A DNA stretch of 64,000 nt from Siphonodentalium dalli (lineage: Eukaryota > Mollusca > Scaphopoda > Gadilida > Siphonodentaliidae). Under the pieces are notes generated by a model, which saw only the letters and a list, made by a program, of their open reading frames with translations, ran no database searches and had not been told where the DNA came from. A program made the translations under genes and the position numbers. The stretch is taken from assembly GCA_032622095.1 (NCBI GenBank), contig CP136066.1:91471319-91535318 (forward strand), written 5' to 3'. Within the stretch, counting starts at the first letter, position 1, and each line of letters begins with the position of its first letter. Of this stretch, positions 11,915 through 23,029 are shown one piece after another.

Positions 11915-13226
11915 ACTGCAACTGCATTTGTCCATTGGTTTAGCAATGGAATTAGTTTGTGGGTTTCCTGGACAGGTTTTCCATGAATTTTTGAATTGCT
12001 GGTGATATTTGCAATTTTTTACGGAGCAGCTACTCATCGCAATATAGGAGACATCATCTTCACATTTTTTATCAGTCAACGATATTCATGACTGATTATT
12101 CTTTCACATCTAGTTTTTTAACTATTTCTAAATACTACGATTCTCACAAACATTTACTTCTCCAGGATTGCACTCCATATTTGGAAACGGTTTATTATGT
12201 TGGGAATGCCACATCGTCGTAGCAATGAAATATAATGGACACTTCTGTAGATGTACATCCGGTATAGTATTTTCGTCGGCTTTTCAAAGAGACTGCTCAG
12301 CACTGCCCATCTTAACAGTTCTATACTAAATACTAGAGTAGTTCCCTTAAAAATGTTCAGATAATAAAACAAACAAATCATTATCTGAAAATTGCCCACC
12401 AATTAATAGGAATCCTTCTTCAGTTGTATTAGCTTTTTGTCTGTCTGTCGTCTGCTTTTTTTTACCTGAGCATCCCTCCAAATGTGTAATAGACCTTTCC
12501 AATGTAGACTTTTATAACTGAACGGGAGAATCGGTTTAGTAAGGAAAGTGTTAAAGGTACTCAATCTGATCATATGGTCCCCATATCATCAAATACAACA
12601 ACAACAACATTTCTTCAAAATACGCTTTAGTTATCAGAATCGATTAATTGCAACAAAATAATGCTAACCACTGTCAACTTTGGTATTAAATTTCCCACAA
12701 CATGTTATTTATCAACATTTTGTTCTAGGAAATAGGGGGGCCGTATTATCACTTGAGTACCACAAAATTTGGCCGTATTACCACTTGAATTTAGAGTTAT
12801 CCATCTTCATCTGCAATTTTGTCCAAGACCGTCCATTTGATGATGTTTTTCTGGGCCACAAATAATTGCACATCTCGAGAAATAACAAACTTCAAAAATT
12901 GATATCTGATCACTCTGAGCTTTGATGGGTGGGTTCCTTTGACTCGAAACAAATATTTTTTACCCCCCCCCCCCCAAGCCAAAGAAATAGTAATTTAGGA
13001 GTGTAAATTTGAATAATGCATATTTTGCTTGAAATATCTGACATCTGAAAACTCACTGATATGTGTTAAATTGATATCTATTAATTCATTTGTAACTGCA
13101 TTCGACCATTGTTTTAGCAATGGACATAGTAGAACAGGCCTAATGTTGTGATCTGCTGCTAATTTCTTAGATGTGACCCCCTTCTTCAGTTACTTGATTC
13201 CCATTGATTCATTTGTAGAGAGGTCA

Positions 13227-13563
13227 TTAACCCTTTGGCGAGTAGAACGACATATATGTCGTCTATCGGTTGAGGAGTAGAACGACATATATGTCATTTC
13301 AGGAAGTGTTATTTTATGTAGACATAACTTCAATAAATCATCTGATTTATAAATGATTTGTATAGGAGTTATTTTGATTAATATAATGCCCCAAATGTAT
13401 AAGTGCAATCGATTATGATAGCACACGTTAACAGAAAATGCACATCAATTAAAACAAATTATTGGACCCTTTTGACCAGAACTTGTTAATAATTATTGCA
13501 ATGACGTTAAATTTACTCATGACGTCATTTATATGACGTTACAAATACTCTCCAAAGGGTTAA
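13227..13563. mobile_element. piggyBac-type MITE pB-5, copy 2
   Basis: The same element as 11578-11914, duplicated with the 1.65-kb unit rather than by a fresh insertion. Confidence 0.82.
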
Positions 13564-13636
13564 ACTGCAACTGCATTTGTCCATTGGTTTAGCAATGGAA
13601 TTAGTTTGTGGGTTTCCTGGACAGGTTTTCCATGAT

Positions 13637-14300
13637 CTGCAGCTATTTTGTGTGGGCAATGACCCCATTTGGTTTATTAATGATATTTTGTCTCACATGC
13701 TAGATCGATAATCACGGCATGTTATTGAGACTCTGTTCACACTCAGCGACCATCCTCAAATTGATCTGCACCATGTGATCGCCATCTCAAAAATGTTTAG
13801 TTCGAACTGAAATCTAAGATGTGATTACTGGAATCCAAGTTTCTCTCAGCCATGCCTGAGAGAAATTCCCTCATTTCCGAAAGACATTGCTACTGAAGAA
13901 TTGATCTTGTCTGTCAATGGCTATAAAATAAGCCATCTCAATACCACCTTAAATTGATCTGCATCATGGGTTTGGCATTTCAAAAAGTTAATTTTCCGAA
14001 GTCGTGAGCAAGGTCCTTACACATTTAATGTTCCTGCTCAGTCAAATATTTGTTCATCGATTCAAGCTCGAGATTTTATCAGATTTCATAGAAGCGTTAA
14101 TTTTTCGAAGCAACATGTTATTTTCCCTCAAATATTGAATAAAAACCGAAAACATTGCCAATATTGAATGAAAACAAAAAAAATACAATGATGACTTTGA
14201 TTATAGGTTTATTTCCTATAACTCAGTGTTAAGGATTAAATTCGGGATTCAAGGTTCTAAATCAATATTGGTTATTTGATACTTTAATACTATGGCACTG
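13637..14300. other. Non-coding stretch, nothing recognised
   Basis: AT-rich sequence, no ORF of note and no clear repeat match elsewhere in the window. Confidence 0.4.
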
Positions 14301-14308
14301 CATGTGCT

Positions 14309-14562
14309 CAAGCCTTGAATAGTGTGTCTGTCATTTGCAGAATGAGGTCCCCAGAGGGTGAATTTAGTGATGCTACCCCGCATAGTGGGCTAGTATCACC
14401 AAATTCACCCTCTGGGGACCTCATTCTGCTTACACCTGAGCAGAATGAGGTTCCCTGAGGGTGAATTTGGTGATGCTAGCCCGCTATGTGGGGTAGCATC
14501 ACTAAATTCACCCTCTGGGGACCTCATTCTGCAAATGACAGACACACTATTTCAAGGCTTGC
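14309..14562. mobile_element. Family B foldback, full twin-hairpin copy
   Basis: Outer arms 'caagccttga' ... 'tttcaaggcttg' enclose two consecutive hairpins. Each hairpin is built from GCAGAATGAGGT / ACCTCATTCTGC arms with GGTGAATTTAGTGATGCTA inside. The hairpins are separated by only about 10 bases. The whole block is therefore a palindrome made of palindromes. No coding potential. Confidence 0.88.
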
Positions 14563-14583
14563 ATGTGCTCTCTGTGTTTATCC

Positions 14584-14670
14584 TTTAACCCTCTATGACT
14601 GGAGCTTCTTGAAAGTTTGCGAAAAACCCTGTGCCAATGCATTCTCTTATATATGCGAGTCTCCCGGCAA
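14584..14670 (+). mobile_element. Family C left arm fragment joined to family B
   Basis: Reads 'taaccctctatgac', 'tggagcttcttga', 'ccctgtgccaatgc', 'tatatatgcgagtctccc', then runs straight into family B sequence at about 14685. A chimeric junction rather than a whole element. Confidence 0.7.
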
Positions 14671-14684
14671 GTCTGAATTTAGTG

Positions 14685-14795
14685 TGTCTCACATTTGCAG
14701 AATGAGGTCCCAAGAGGGTGAATTTAGTGATTCTACCCCACACAGCTGGCTAGCATCACCAAATTCACACTCTGGGGACCTCATTATGCTCAGGG
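14685..14795. mobile_element. Family B single hairpin
   Basis: Arms 'gcagaatgaggtcccaag' and 'ctctggggacctcatt', with a right flank 'cttctgggaagtatctat' that recurs beside other family B copies (34030, 52835, 53440). Confidence 0.8.
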
Positions 14796-14819
14796 CTTAT
14801 CTTCTGGGAAGTATCTATA

Positions 14820-15110
14820 GTCTCAAATAAATAAAAAAAATTAGTTACTTTTTCCCTTCTGTTCCAGTCTGTTCAGTTTTTATATCCCCTAATTTGCTGT
14901 AGATAAATTGCATAATCGAGGTGATTACTTGGTGAACATCACCAACTTCAACTGGGGAACTTCAATCTGATTCTAGGTCTCCCATAGCAGTTGAGGCCTA
15001 AGCAGAATGAGTTTCCCAGAGGGTGAATTTGGTGATGCTAGCTCATTATGTGGGATAGCATCACTAAATTCACCCTCTGGGGACCTCATTCTGCAAATGT
15101 CAGACACATT
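14820..15110. mobile_element. Family B long form
   Basis: 'tagttactttttccc', 'tatatcccc', 'gtgaacatcaccaactt', 'aggtctcccatagcag', then the hairpin (15002-15097) with GCAGAATGAG/CTCATTCTGC-type arms. The same order appears at 34060-34335 and, reversed, at 53160-53480. Confidence 0.75.
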
Positions 15111-15317
15111 AAATTCAGACTCGGCTTCTTGTTGTTTGAAACAGTGTATGATTTTCTATCATTGTTCATGATCACTTCTTTTGGATGGAATCAGTTTTAT
15201 GGTTTTTGCTTTAGTCCCGTTTTCCCACTGAAAAATGGCCATATTATGTCAACGGCCCAGCACACGACGTCATGACATCATTCAGCAGTGAAGAGGTTAT
15301 AACACTTGAAAAGCTAA

Positions 15318-15480
15318 ATGGTTTCTCCCATTCAGTTATAAAACTATACATTGGAATAGTCTAAACTTCATCTGTAGGGATGTTCAGATATAAGCAAACA
15401 ACATGCATAGAAGCAATAAGCATTTGTTTTTAGAGATGTTTAGAACCTGGATTATAGGCCTCATCTTCTTTGGAAAGTAT
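15318..15480 (+). mobile_element. Family D fragment
   Basis: 'aaatggtttctcccattcag', 'ttataaaactatacattgg', 'agggatgttcagatataag' matches the left half of family D. The right half is lost. Confidence 0.6.
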
Positions 15481-15489
15481 CATTATTAT

Positions 15490-15860
15490 CAAATTAACAA
15501 CTTTTTTATATTGGAGGCGACTAATTAAAGTCCTTCTTGTTAGTGCCTTCTGGTGGTAGGGTGCGCAGAGAGTGAAGATCCGCGCTATCTCTCTCTTTAT
15601 TTGCGCGCTGAGGTGCTGTGCTGAGGTTTAGTGTTCCAGATTTGTGCGTGTGCATTTAGTTCCCCTTTGTAAGTTGTCATCATGGATTACTATAGTGAGG
15701 GACACGTTGGGTGTGGGGAAGTTGATGTCAACGGGTGTGATACTGGTGAGAGAAATGCTCGTGGCCATATTTACTGTGATTGAGTTGTGAGTTAATAAAT
15801 TCAAAAATGCGAGGATCATCCTCCTGGAGGATCATCCTCGCCTTTTTGAATTTAACAAGT
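15490..15860. other. Non-coding stretch with short inverted repeat
   Basis: No supported gene. A perfect short palindrome 'gaggatcatcctcctggagg' with its continuation lies at about 15811-15831 and could form a small hairpin flanked by 'ttcaaaaa' and 'tttttgaa'. Confidence 0.5.
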
Positions 15861-15874
15861 TTTTTAGTTTCTTT

Positions 15875-16125
15875 AGAAAGTTTGTTTTTTTACTTGTTAA
15901 TTTAGTTTCTCTATATCCCCAAATTGGCAGACAACACAATCCATACTCGAGGTGCCCAATGGGTGCACATCATGATCTTCACTACCTGGGAACTTAAATC
16001 TGTGTCTTAGGTCACCCCATAGCAGATGAGGCCATGCAGAATGTGGTCCCCAAAGGATGAACCGTTTGGGGTAGCATCGCTTAATTCACCCTCTGGGGAC
16101 CTCATTCTGCAATTGTCCAGCGCCA
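15875..16125. mobile_element. Family B long form (second type)
   Basis: 'tagtttctctatatcccc', 'aaattggcagacaacacaa', 'ggtgcccaatgggtgcac', 'agatgaggccatgcagaatg', then the hairpin right arm 'tctggggacctcattctgc'. The same order occurs at 22510-22725 and 51235-51470, and reversed at 40020-40170 and 57345-57530. Confidence 0.75.
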
Positions 16126-16444
16126 AATTTTTAGGCATGAATGCATGTGAAGCGTTAATATGTCGTCTCTTATAACATGACATTATCGATGGTATTAAGA
16201 GTTCTGATTTTCGATCAATATGCACAGTGTATGATATATGACACTGTAACCAAACTTTGCACGGCTAAATTACATCTTGTCTATGACATTTCAAATAAAG
16301 TAGGCTGGAATCAGGTGGTGCTACTTTTTCCTTTTGTTATTAATGTCCCTCGATAATTTTTGCTTATCGATTTATTTTGATGGCCGATCGCAGAATGTAA
16401 ATTGGCAAATAGGATTGAGCTGATTTTAAATCGGTTTATGCATA

Positions 16445-16570
16445 TTAACCCTTTCTGTACTAAATGGATTCTCCCATTCAGTTATAAAAAAGTATACATT
16501 GGAAGGGTCTATTATTCATTTGTGGGATGTTCAGGAAACATAAGCAGACGACAGATAATAGAAAGTGCAG
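16445..16570 (+). mobile_element. Family D left half
   Basis: TTAACCCTTTCTGTACTAAA then 'ggattctcccattcag', 'agcagacgacagataata'. The right terminus is missing. Confidence 0.7.
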
Positions 16571-17360
16571 TAAGATTCTATTAATCCATGGGTTATATGA
16601 ACTAGCAACGGGGGGTGGGGGCTGAATAGGTTACACATTATGTGTGGGTTAATGGACGAGCGACTGAACATTCAGAAACTAGATGGACGACCCGAAAGGT
16701 TTCCAAATGTCCAGTCATGAGTCCATCAACTGACTTAAAACACAATTTTGAAATATCACAACATTGACTATATTTTCATACCGATTATTCTGATAAATCT
16801 TGATAAATGAGACATGTAAGAAAATGTTATGTATATAAAATAGTCCTCCTGCTCGGCTGAGAACAAAACAATGCCCATTGACACAAATCCTGTGAGCGGC
16901 GGTTGCACATGGACTATATGATTTGATAACAATTGTATTATAAGCATATACAGCTGCCCAGTATAGCTTTGTTCAAAATGACTAAATGTTGATATATGCA
17001 AACATATAATAAACTATTTGTTTTCACTGTAAATATAACATTGAATATATAAGAAATATATACTGTTGACACAATTATCTGTATTTTGGGCCCATTTGAA
17101 TTTTAGGATAGTTTTGACTCGCAAAGTAATATCGTTCTGCAGAAGAAGAACAGTAACTCTATTATGACGTATTTTGTTTGAATGTGATAGATATATACAA
17201 CTGGTATGCAAATTAACAAGCTGCCTTTTCTGACAAGGAATTACGTGGGGTTTATAAGCACTATGCAGATGTTTGTTATTGTTGGCTTGTGTTAGAAGCA
17301 AACTATTTCTGGAATAGAGGTCCACGTGGGAGTTCGTTGTGCATAAATTGGGAGACATGA
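16571..17360. other. Non-coding stretch, nothing recognised
   Basis: No gene or repeat that I recognise. Confidence 0.35.
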
Positions 17361-17530
17361 CCATTCCAGATTACGAATGTCGACTTATGGTATAAAGCAT
17401 GAACGTTCTAGATTACAGAGATCAACTTGTGGTATAAAGCATGAACGTTCTAGATTACAGAGATCGACTTGTGGTATAAAGCATGAACGTTCTAGATTAC
17501 GGAGATCAACTTGTGGTATAAAGCATGGTA
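17361..17530. repeat. 42-bp tandem repeat
   Basis: About four units containing 'catgaacgttctagattac', 'gagatc' and 'acttgtggtataaag'. The unit is a multiple of three, so both strands stay open (a 14-residue repeat), which explains the two overlapping reading frames. I do not think it is coding. Confidence 0.9.
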
Positions 17531-17837
17531 TAAAGTGCCCATTGGGAAAAAATAGAAGGTCGAGGTTGAACAAAGGAGCTGGGTTTTAAATTGAAATCAG
17601 TTAGCCTGCAACTTCTTTCAAAGGTTTATAATATATGTGCTATAGTTTTGCAATCTGAAATCTACATAGCTGGCAAATGTTGGCACTGAAAGTTACATGC
17701 TATCAGACTGGAAACTATTGGGTGTGTCTGCCAGGATATGAAATCGACATGAATGCCCTGAAACTCACGATGCAGGTGTTGAGCACAATTAAGTACTTGT
17801 ATATCAATGGCAAAGTACAACTTAATACAGTTATGTT

Positions 17838-17925
17838 AATCCTTCCGTGACGAGCTTCCTGAAATTTTGCGAAAACCCTGTGCCAATGCATTCTCTTTTA
17901 TATGCAAGTCTCCCACAGGGTCCGG
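17838..17925 (+). mobile_element. Family C left fragment
   Basis: 'ttaatccttccgtgac', 'gagcttcctgaaattttgcg', 'aaccctgtgccaatgc', then lost within the first hairpin. Confidence 0.7.
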
Positions 17926-17944
17926 GAACTTTTTATTTTTAATT

Positions 17945-18660
17945 TATTATACCCCCACTTTCGAAGAAAATGGGGGGTATATATACTGGATTGACTGCGT
18001 CTGTCCGTCACACTTTCGCAGTCTGTCCGTCACACTTTCTCCCTCCGTGTGTCCGTCCGTCCGTCCGTCCGACCGACCTCATAACTCGAACAACTATGAA
18101 CCGATTTCAATAATGTTTTGTATGCAATCTCCTTAGGACCGCCTCTCCTCATGATGCTAATTGCGGTGCGGTCCGACTTTCTTTTTTTAAGTTACGACTT
18201 ACTTTTCGACTTATTTTGACTTAGAAAATTCTGTCCGACTTAATAACTTTAACAAATATGAACCGATTTCAATAATTTTTGGTATACATGCTTCTCACAA
18301 CACCCTCTCTACATGATGCGGCTCAGGGTTGGCTCGGACTGTTTTTCCTAACATTACACTTCATTTTCGACTTTTTGGGATTTTTATTTTGTGGATACTA
18401 TCACACTCGACAAAAGCCATCTTAGATGGTAAGGTTGCGTTTCATTTTCTACCCTTTTTTGGGTTTCTGCAATCATTCGAACAAATATGAACCAATTTGA
18501 ATATTTGTTTCTGTACAAGCTTCTTGCGACATCATATCGATATTATTAATCCAAATTTTTCTTTAAAGTTAAAAATCTTTTTTGTTGGGTTTACGGATAA
18601 TGCGGGTTGAATTTGCCATGGTGGGGGTATGATATCACGTGAGTGCACACTTCTTGTTAT
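17945..18660. repeat. GTCC-rich dispersed repeat
   Basis: Starts with 'tatacccccactttcgaag' and 'aatggggggtatatatac', followed by repeated 'gtctgtccgtcacactttc' and (GTCC)n, then two diverged units containing 'aacaaatatgaaccgattt'. A related block occurs at 30945-31345. Unclassified; this type of repeat is familiar from mollusc DNA. Confidence 0.65.
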
Positions 18661-18670
18661 ATTATATTGT

Positions 18671-18815
18671 ATTGGCCTAACAATATTTACCTTGACATTG
18701 TAATTAAGCCAGTGCATTCTCTTATATATGTGAGGCTCCCTCGCATATATAAGAGAATGCACTGGCACATGATCTTTAATGCTGCACCAGTGCAGCTGTC
18801 GTCATGAAAAGGTTT
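18671..18815. mobile_element. Family C right half
   Basis: 'attggcctaacaatattta', 'ccttgacattgtaa', then hairpin 2 (18709-18766) and the right end 'ctgtcgtcatgaaaaggttt'. Confidence 0.75.
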
Positions 18816-19501
18816 AATTCTATGGCTTGAATAAGTTTTTCTGTGGCAAACGTATAATGTATTTATCAACATATATCGATCTCTGGAGACGGACTGACAT
18901 GTGACAAAAGCGAGCATAGTACAAAACATCAAACAGTCGAGTGCCTTTAATTTACAATGTCTTCAAATTTTGAAGTTGCGAACACTTGTATACCGCTCTA
19001 AATTATTTAGCTGCTCTAATGGCAACTAGCGTCACATATCGCTACTTGTTGGGCCTCTTATCCATTCATATCCTCGTATATTGGTATTTAATCTCCATCT
19101 CTTTGTAGTAATTTGGACGAATTTATCGCAGTTCCCTTGCCCTCTCAATCAATAATCTCCACAACCAGTTCCAGGGAATAATTTTGGCTGCCAAATGAAA
19201 TGATGAAATTCTATAACAACACAAGGGGAATGGGTTTCACGTTTTTGTTGATTATCGATCACGCCATTTGAGGATGATCTTATAATAATATGCGATCATG
19301 TTTGTGTTAATATTTGGGTTCGGTGATTATAAAGTCTGTTGAATTGTTTGTTCCCACTGAGCCGGTTCTGCTGGAGTAGAACAGGATTCTGTAGATTGAT
19401 TTTAACCCTTTGGTTTACTGAATGAATTCTTTTATTCAATGACAACATTGGAAATAACTATTTATATAGATATTTCTTGTATAGATTGTTCTTATATAGG
19501 C

Positions 19502-19710
19502 CTGATAACCTTTCCATGACTGGAGCTTCCTGAATTTTTGCGAAACCCTTTAGCCATTGCATTCTCTTTTTTACACAAGTCTCCCATAGGGAGCCTCGCA
19601 TATATAAGAGAATACATTGGCTTAACTATATTTACCTTGACCTTGTAAGCCAGTGCATTCTCTTATATAATGCTGCACCAGTGCAGACCCCATCATGAAA
19701 GGGATAAATA
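19502..19710. mobile_element. Family C copy
   Basis: 'taacctttccatgactgg' to 'catcatgaaagggataa', with a mutated hairpin 1 and hairpin 2 largely lost. Flanked by two copies of 'ctgagccggttctgctggag' (about 19358 and 19961), which mark a separate local duplication. Confidence 0.75.
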
Positions 19711-20315
19711 ATATAAAATGATGACTGCAGAAAGTTTTTCCAAGGAACCAAAATCTATGAATACAAAAGAAATATTCATATATTCTAAAATTTGAAGCAA
19801 AGAACTATTTCTTTTTCTCCTAGTTCACTGCATATGATACAAAATACAAAAACTAATTTTGAAATTTTAATACATGTATTTGTTTTCCCAGGACCCCACT
19901 CTCGCTTTTGCATACGTTATGAATAGTGATTTAGTTAGTTGTTTGGGCCCATTAAAAGCACTGAGCCGGTTCTGCTGGAGTTGAACAGGATTCTGTAGAT
20001 TGGTTTTAACCCTATCAAGAACCATTTGTTTATTGACAAACACTCGGAACTACCCGATCATCCAATCAAAATATTCCATTGCTCTATGGAAGGCCAAGAT
20101 AAAACTATTGGCGCCATCAACGATCGCTTTCAAATCACACCAAATTTTATTTTAATCGACCCATTCTACCCGATGTCAGTTCAAAATCCAGCTAAGTAAC
20201 ACTACTTCATGATTGGGAACTGATCAGACAGAAAACGTGTATATAATATAACTGTTCTTGCAAAGAGATGAATATATTTCAATCCAGTTAGTATTTTCTC
20301 CTAACCTATATATAC

Positions 20316-20467
20316 ACAAAACGACACGATGTGTAAATGTGTTTATCGATACTGCACGAGTGCTGTCGCGGAGGGATAGAATGAGAGGCGCTTGCACCTC
20401 GAGTTCTATCCTTCCGCGACAGCACGAGTGCCATATCGACAAACCCATTTACACATCGTGTCATTCT
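20316..20467. repeat. About 150-bp imperfect palindrome
   Basis: Arms run from 'cacaaaacgacacgatgtg' through 'agtgctgtcgcggagggata' to the mirrored 'tatccttccgcgacagcac' and 'cacatcgtgtcattctgtg'. The loop is about 25 bases, near 20385. Unrelated in sequence to families A-D. Confidence 0.85.
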
Positions 20468-20734
20468 GTGTTTATTACACGCTTCGCGTCCTAGAATCCG
20501 TGCATTAAAAATACAGGATTAGAAGGTATATTTAGGCTCATACAGGGCGTGTTTGATTCTTTTATTTAAATATTTCCAGTTTCATGGTTGAGGTGTACGT
20601 CATGTACGTCATTTTACATCAACGAGATGCATATAGAACGTACCTTCCATACGGATTTGTAAATATGGAACAGCAATAATGCTGTATTTTTAGGAACAAG
20701 CGTGTAATAAATAGAGGATATCAAATGAGTGTTT

Positions 20735-20862
20735 CTCTCATATGATATTTATGAAACGAGTCTAAGAATTTTCAGTTTTCTCGAGCCTCCGGCGAGAGAA
20801 AACTGACAATTCGTGACGATTTTCATAAATATCATATGAGAGAAACACGAATTACATATTCT
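20735..20862. repeat. Palindrome with CTCGAG centre
   Basis: 'gtgtttctctcatatgatat' and 'ttcagttttctcgag' are mirrored by 'gagagaaaactgac' and 'atatcatatgagagaaacac'. It forms the left end of the block that is repeated inverted at 47235-47810. Confidence 0.85.
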
Positions 20863-21370
20863 ATTTATCATATGACACCTATAAATTGATTATGCTGTCC
20901 AAAACGCACACAAATCACTAAATAGCTATATGACATCGGCAGCAAAAGGTTAATGTGACGTCACTTCATTGCACCAGAAGCCCAATTACACCTGGTGAAC
21001 TAGCAGAAGATATAGTGCGCTATTCTGTTCTCAGTTTGTGACATTATATCGTATGTTTATTAGATAAATACGAATTACATATTCTATTTATCGTATAACA
21101 ATGTCCAAAACTATATATTTCAAGATTATAATTGCGAGAATTTCGGCATCGCGTTGATTGACGCGCACAAATTTGACCTACATTTAGTTAGAGATGCGGC
21201 TCGGCTCATGCTGCCATTCAGCCAATCAGAACACACTTTTTGTCAACAAACCAATCAAATTATCGGAAGGTGATATGAACTAGTAGTTCATATGAAATTG
21301 ATTTATGACATACTTTCCAACGTAAATAATGATTGAGTCATATGATAAATGGTAATACATACCAAATAAG
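20795..21370 (+). repeat. Dispersed repeat, partner of 47235-47810
   Basis: About 575 bases that reappear in inverted orientation at 47235-47810. Shared landmarks are 'gtgacgtcacttcattgcac', 'gattgacgcgcacaaatttg', 'catatgaaattgatttatg' and 'gattgagtcatatgataaat'. No coding potential. Confidence 0.85.
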
Positions 21371-22325
21371 AAATTAACCGTGATAGTATTGTGAGTTAAT
21401 TGTAAGTAGATTTTGGGACCAGTGAGGCAAACAGTAAAAATAAAGTATTGGCTCACCCAAATTTAAAGTGGCACAAACAAATTGGTAAATGGCACAAACA
21501 TTTGGCACATGATCATTTCGGGCCAGCCGGGAAACCAATATCTACGGATACAAAAGAAATATTCATATATTCTCAAATTTGAAAATAATTTTGAACTACA
21601 TGTATTTCTTTTTCTCCCGCTCTATGGTTTGCATATGTTATGAATAGCGATTTAGATTTTTGGGCCCATAAAAGCTTTGGCATCATGAAAGAAACTAATG
21701 ACACATTATTAAAATAGCAGTTTTCCATAGCAAATTTTGTGTGGTGGATACTTAAAATATGTAGCTTGTGTCATCCCTTTAATCTTTTCATATACGTGAG
21801 GGGGATATTGGTTCCAAGGGGAGACTATCCGCAATGTACCAGTGTAAAGCAGAGTCGTCATTTTATTTATTGTACCTAACAGACATGTCCCTCGAATCGT
21901 GACTGAATATGTGTTACTAGACATTGTCATATATAGCATGTCAATATGAATATGTTTACAAGATACTGGTATAGCTTATCTAATCCTGGTGTTGAGTGTT
22001 TTGCTTCTCACTCACTCTTTACATGCTGTATATATAAACAAACACTCAGCTCACACAAAGTCGGTTTTGTTGATAATATCGCATCCATACTATCATTATA
22101 CCATACTACATGTATTACTATATTCATGAGGAAATTTTCATAATTTGGTAACTGTTACTTCTAAATTATAAACGTGCCTTTAATGTGAGGTATAATAAAA
22201 TCGATTGTTTCTCAGGGAGGGAAAGCCTCGTCTAAAATAAACTTGCACTCTTTACTTATTTATGACCTGTTGTAAATAATACTAGTAACTTAATATTGAT
22301 AAATACTGCCCCATCCAAACACAAC
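21371..22325. other. Non-coding stretch, minor repeats only
   Basis: No supported gene. About 21535-21600 resembles 19745-19800 ('acaaaagaaatattcatata'). Confidence 0.4.
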
Positions 22326-22327
22326 CC

Positions 22328-22505
22328 TGTTAATCTGTCCATGATTAGAGCTTCCTGAAATTTTACGAAAACCCTGTCTCTTGTTATATATGCGAGTTTC
22401 CCATAGGGAGCCGAATATATATAAGAGAATACATTGGCCTAACAATATTTGCCCTTCCTTGTAAGCCAGTGCATTCTCTTATTTATGCGAGGCTCCCTAT
22501 TAGGA
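22328..22505. mobile_element. Family C copy, 3' truncated into family B
   Basis: 'gttaatctgtccatgatt', hairpin 1, 'ttggcctaacaatatttg', then 'gccagtgcattctcttattt' and a break into family B long-form sequence at about 22506. Confidence 0.72.
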
Positions 22506-22745
22506 AATATAGGAAATTGGCAGATGACGCAATGCATAATCGAGGTGCCCAATGGGTGCACATCACTGTCTTCACCATCTGGGAAACTTAAATCCGAGTC
22601 TAGGTCTCCCATAGCAGATGAGGCCATGCAGAATGAGGTCCCCAGAGGATGAATTTGTTGATACTAGCCCACTATGCGGGGATAACATCACTAAATTCAC
22701 CCTCTGGGGACCTCATTCTGCAAATATCGGCACCATATTTTGAGG
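22506..22745. mobile_element. Family B long form
   Basis: 'ggaaattggcagatgacgca', 'ggtgcccaatgggtgcac', 'aggtctcccatagcagatg', then the hairpin 22628-22722 with GCAGAATGAGG / CCTCATTCTGC arms. Confidence 0.8.
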
Positions 22746-22790
22746 CCTGTTTGTGCTACCAGGAAGAGCTAGAGCATCTTAATAAACAAG

Positions 22791-23007
22791 TACAGTAATG
22801 CCCTAAGTAATTGACTCCTTAACCACAGCAGAATTATGGGTAACTTTTCAGGATTTAGTCGGAAAAATGGCTTGTTGCCATTTATCGGAAAGCTCTCCCC
22901 AAGAGCTTTCCGATGAATGGCAACAAGCCATATTTCCGACTAAATCCTGAAAAGTCACCCATTATTCTGCTGTGGTTAAGGAGTCGATTACTAAGGGCAT
23001 TACTGTA
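22791..23007. mobile_element. Family A palindromic MITE, reference copy
   Basis: Begins TACAGTAATGCCCTAAG and ends with the mirror GGGCATTACTGTA. The arms are about 104 bases, nearly perfect inverted repeats with only a short loop near 'ctctccccaagagc'. A TA flank with CAGT termini suggests a pogo/Tc1-mariner type non-autonomous element. It ends only 22 bases before the next neurexin exon. Confidence 0.9.
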
Positions 23008-23029
23008 TAAACAATATTTTATATTTCAG

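Larger units (their letters stand above)
10336..13636. repeat. Tandem duplication of a 1.65-kb unit
   Basis: Unit 1 is about 10336-11987 and unit 2 about 11988-13636. In the stretches I compared they are nearly identical. The differences seen are the poly-C length (C17 at 11310-11326 against C13 at 12963-12975) and one extra G near 12735, which together account for the small change in spacing. The shared 'tttttgaattgctgg' at both left edges suggests the join used short homology. Each unit carries a family D MITE remnant, family E repeat sequence and a TTAA-flanked element. Confidence 0.93.

Noticed and set aside
17377-17589. Repetitive protein on both strands
   Set aside because: The frames come from a 42-bp repeat whose length is a multiple of three. 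There is no start context, domain or splice signal.
22913-23029. Upstream coding extension of the LNS3 exon starting at an ATG
   Set aside because: These 39 codons read the right arm of a family A palindrome that recurs ten or more times in the window. A clear acceptor lies at 23028-23029.
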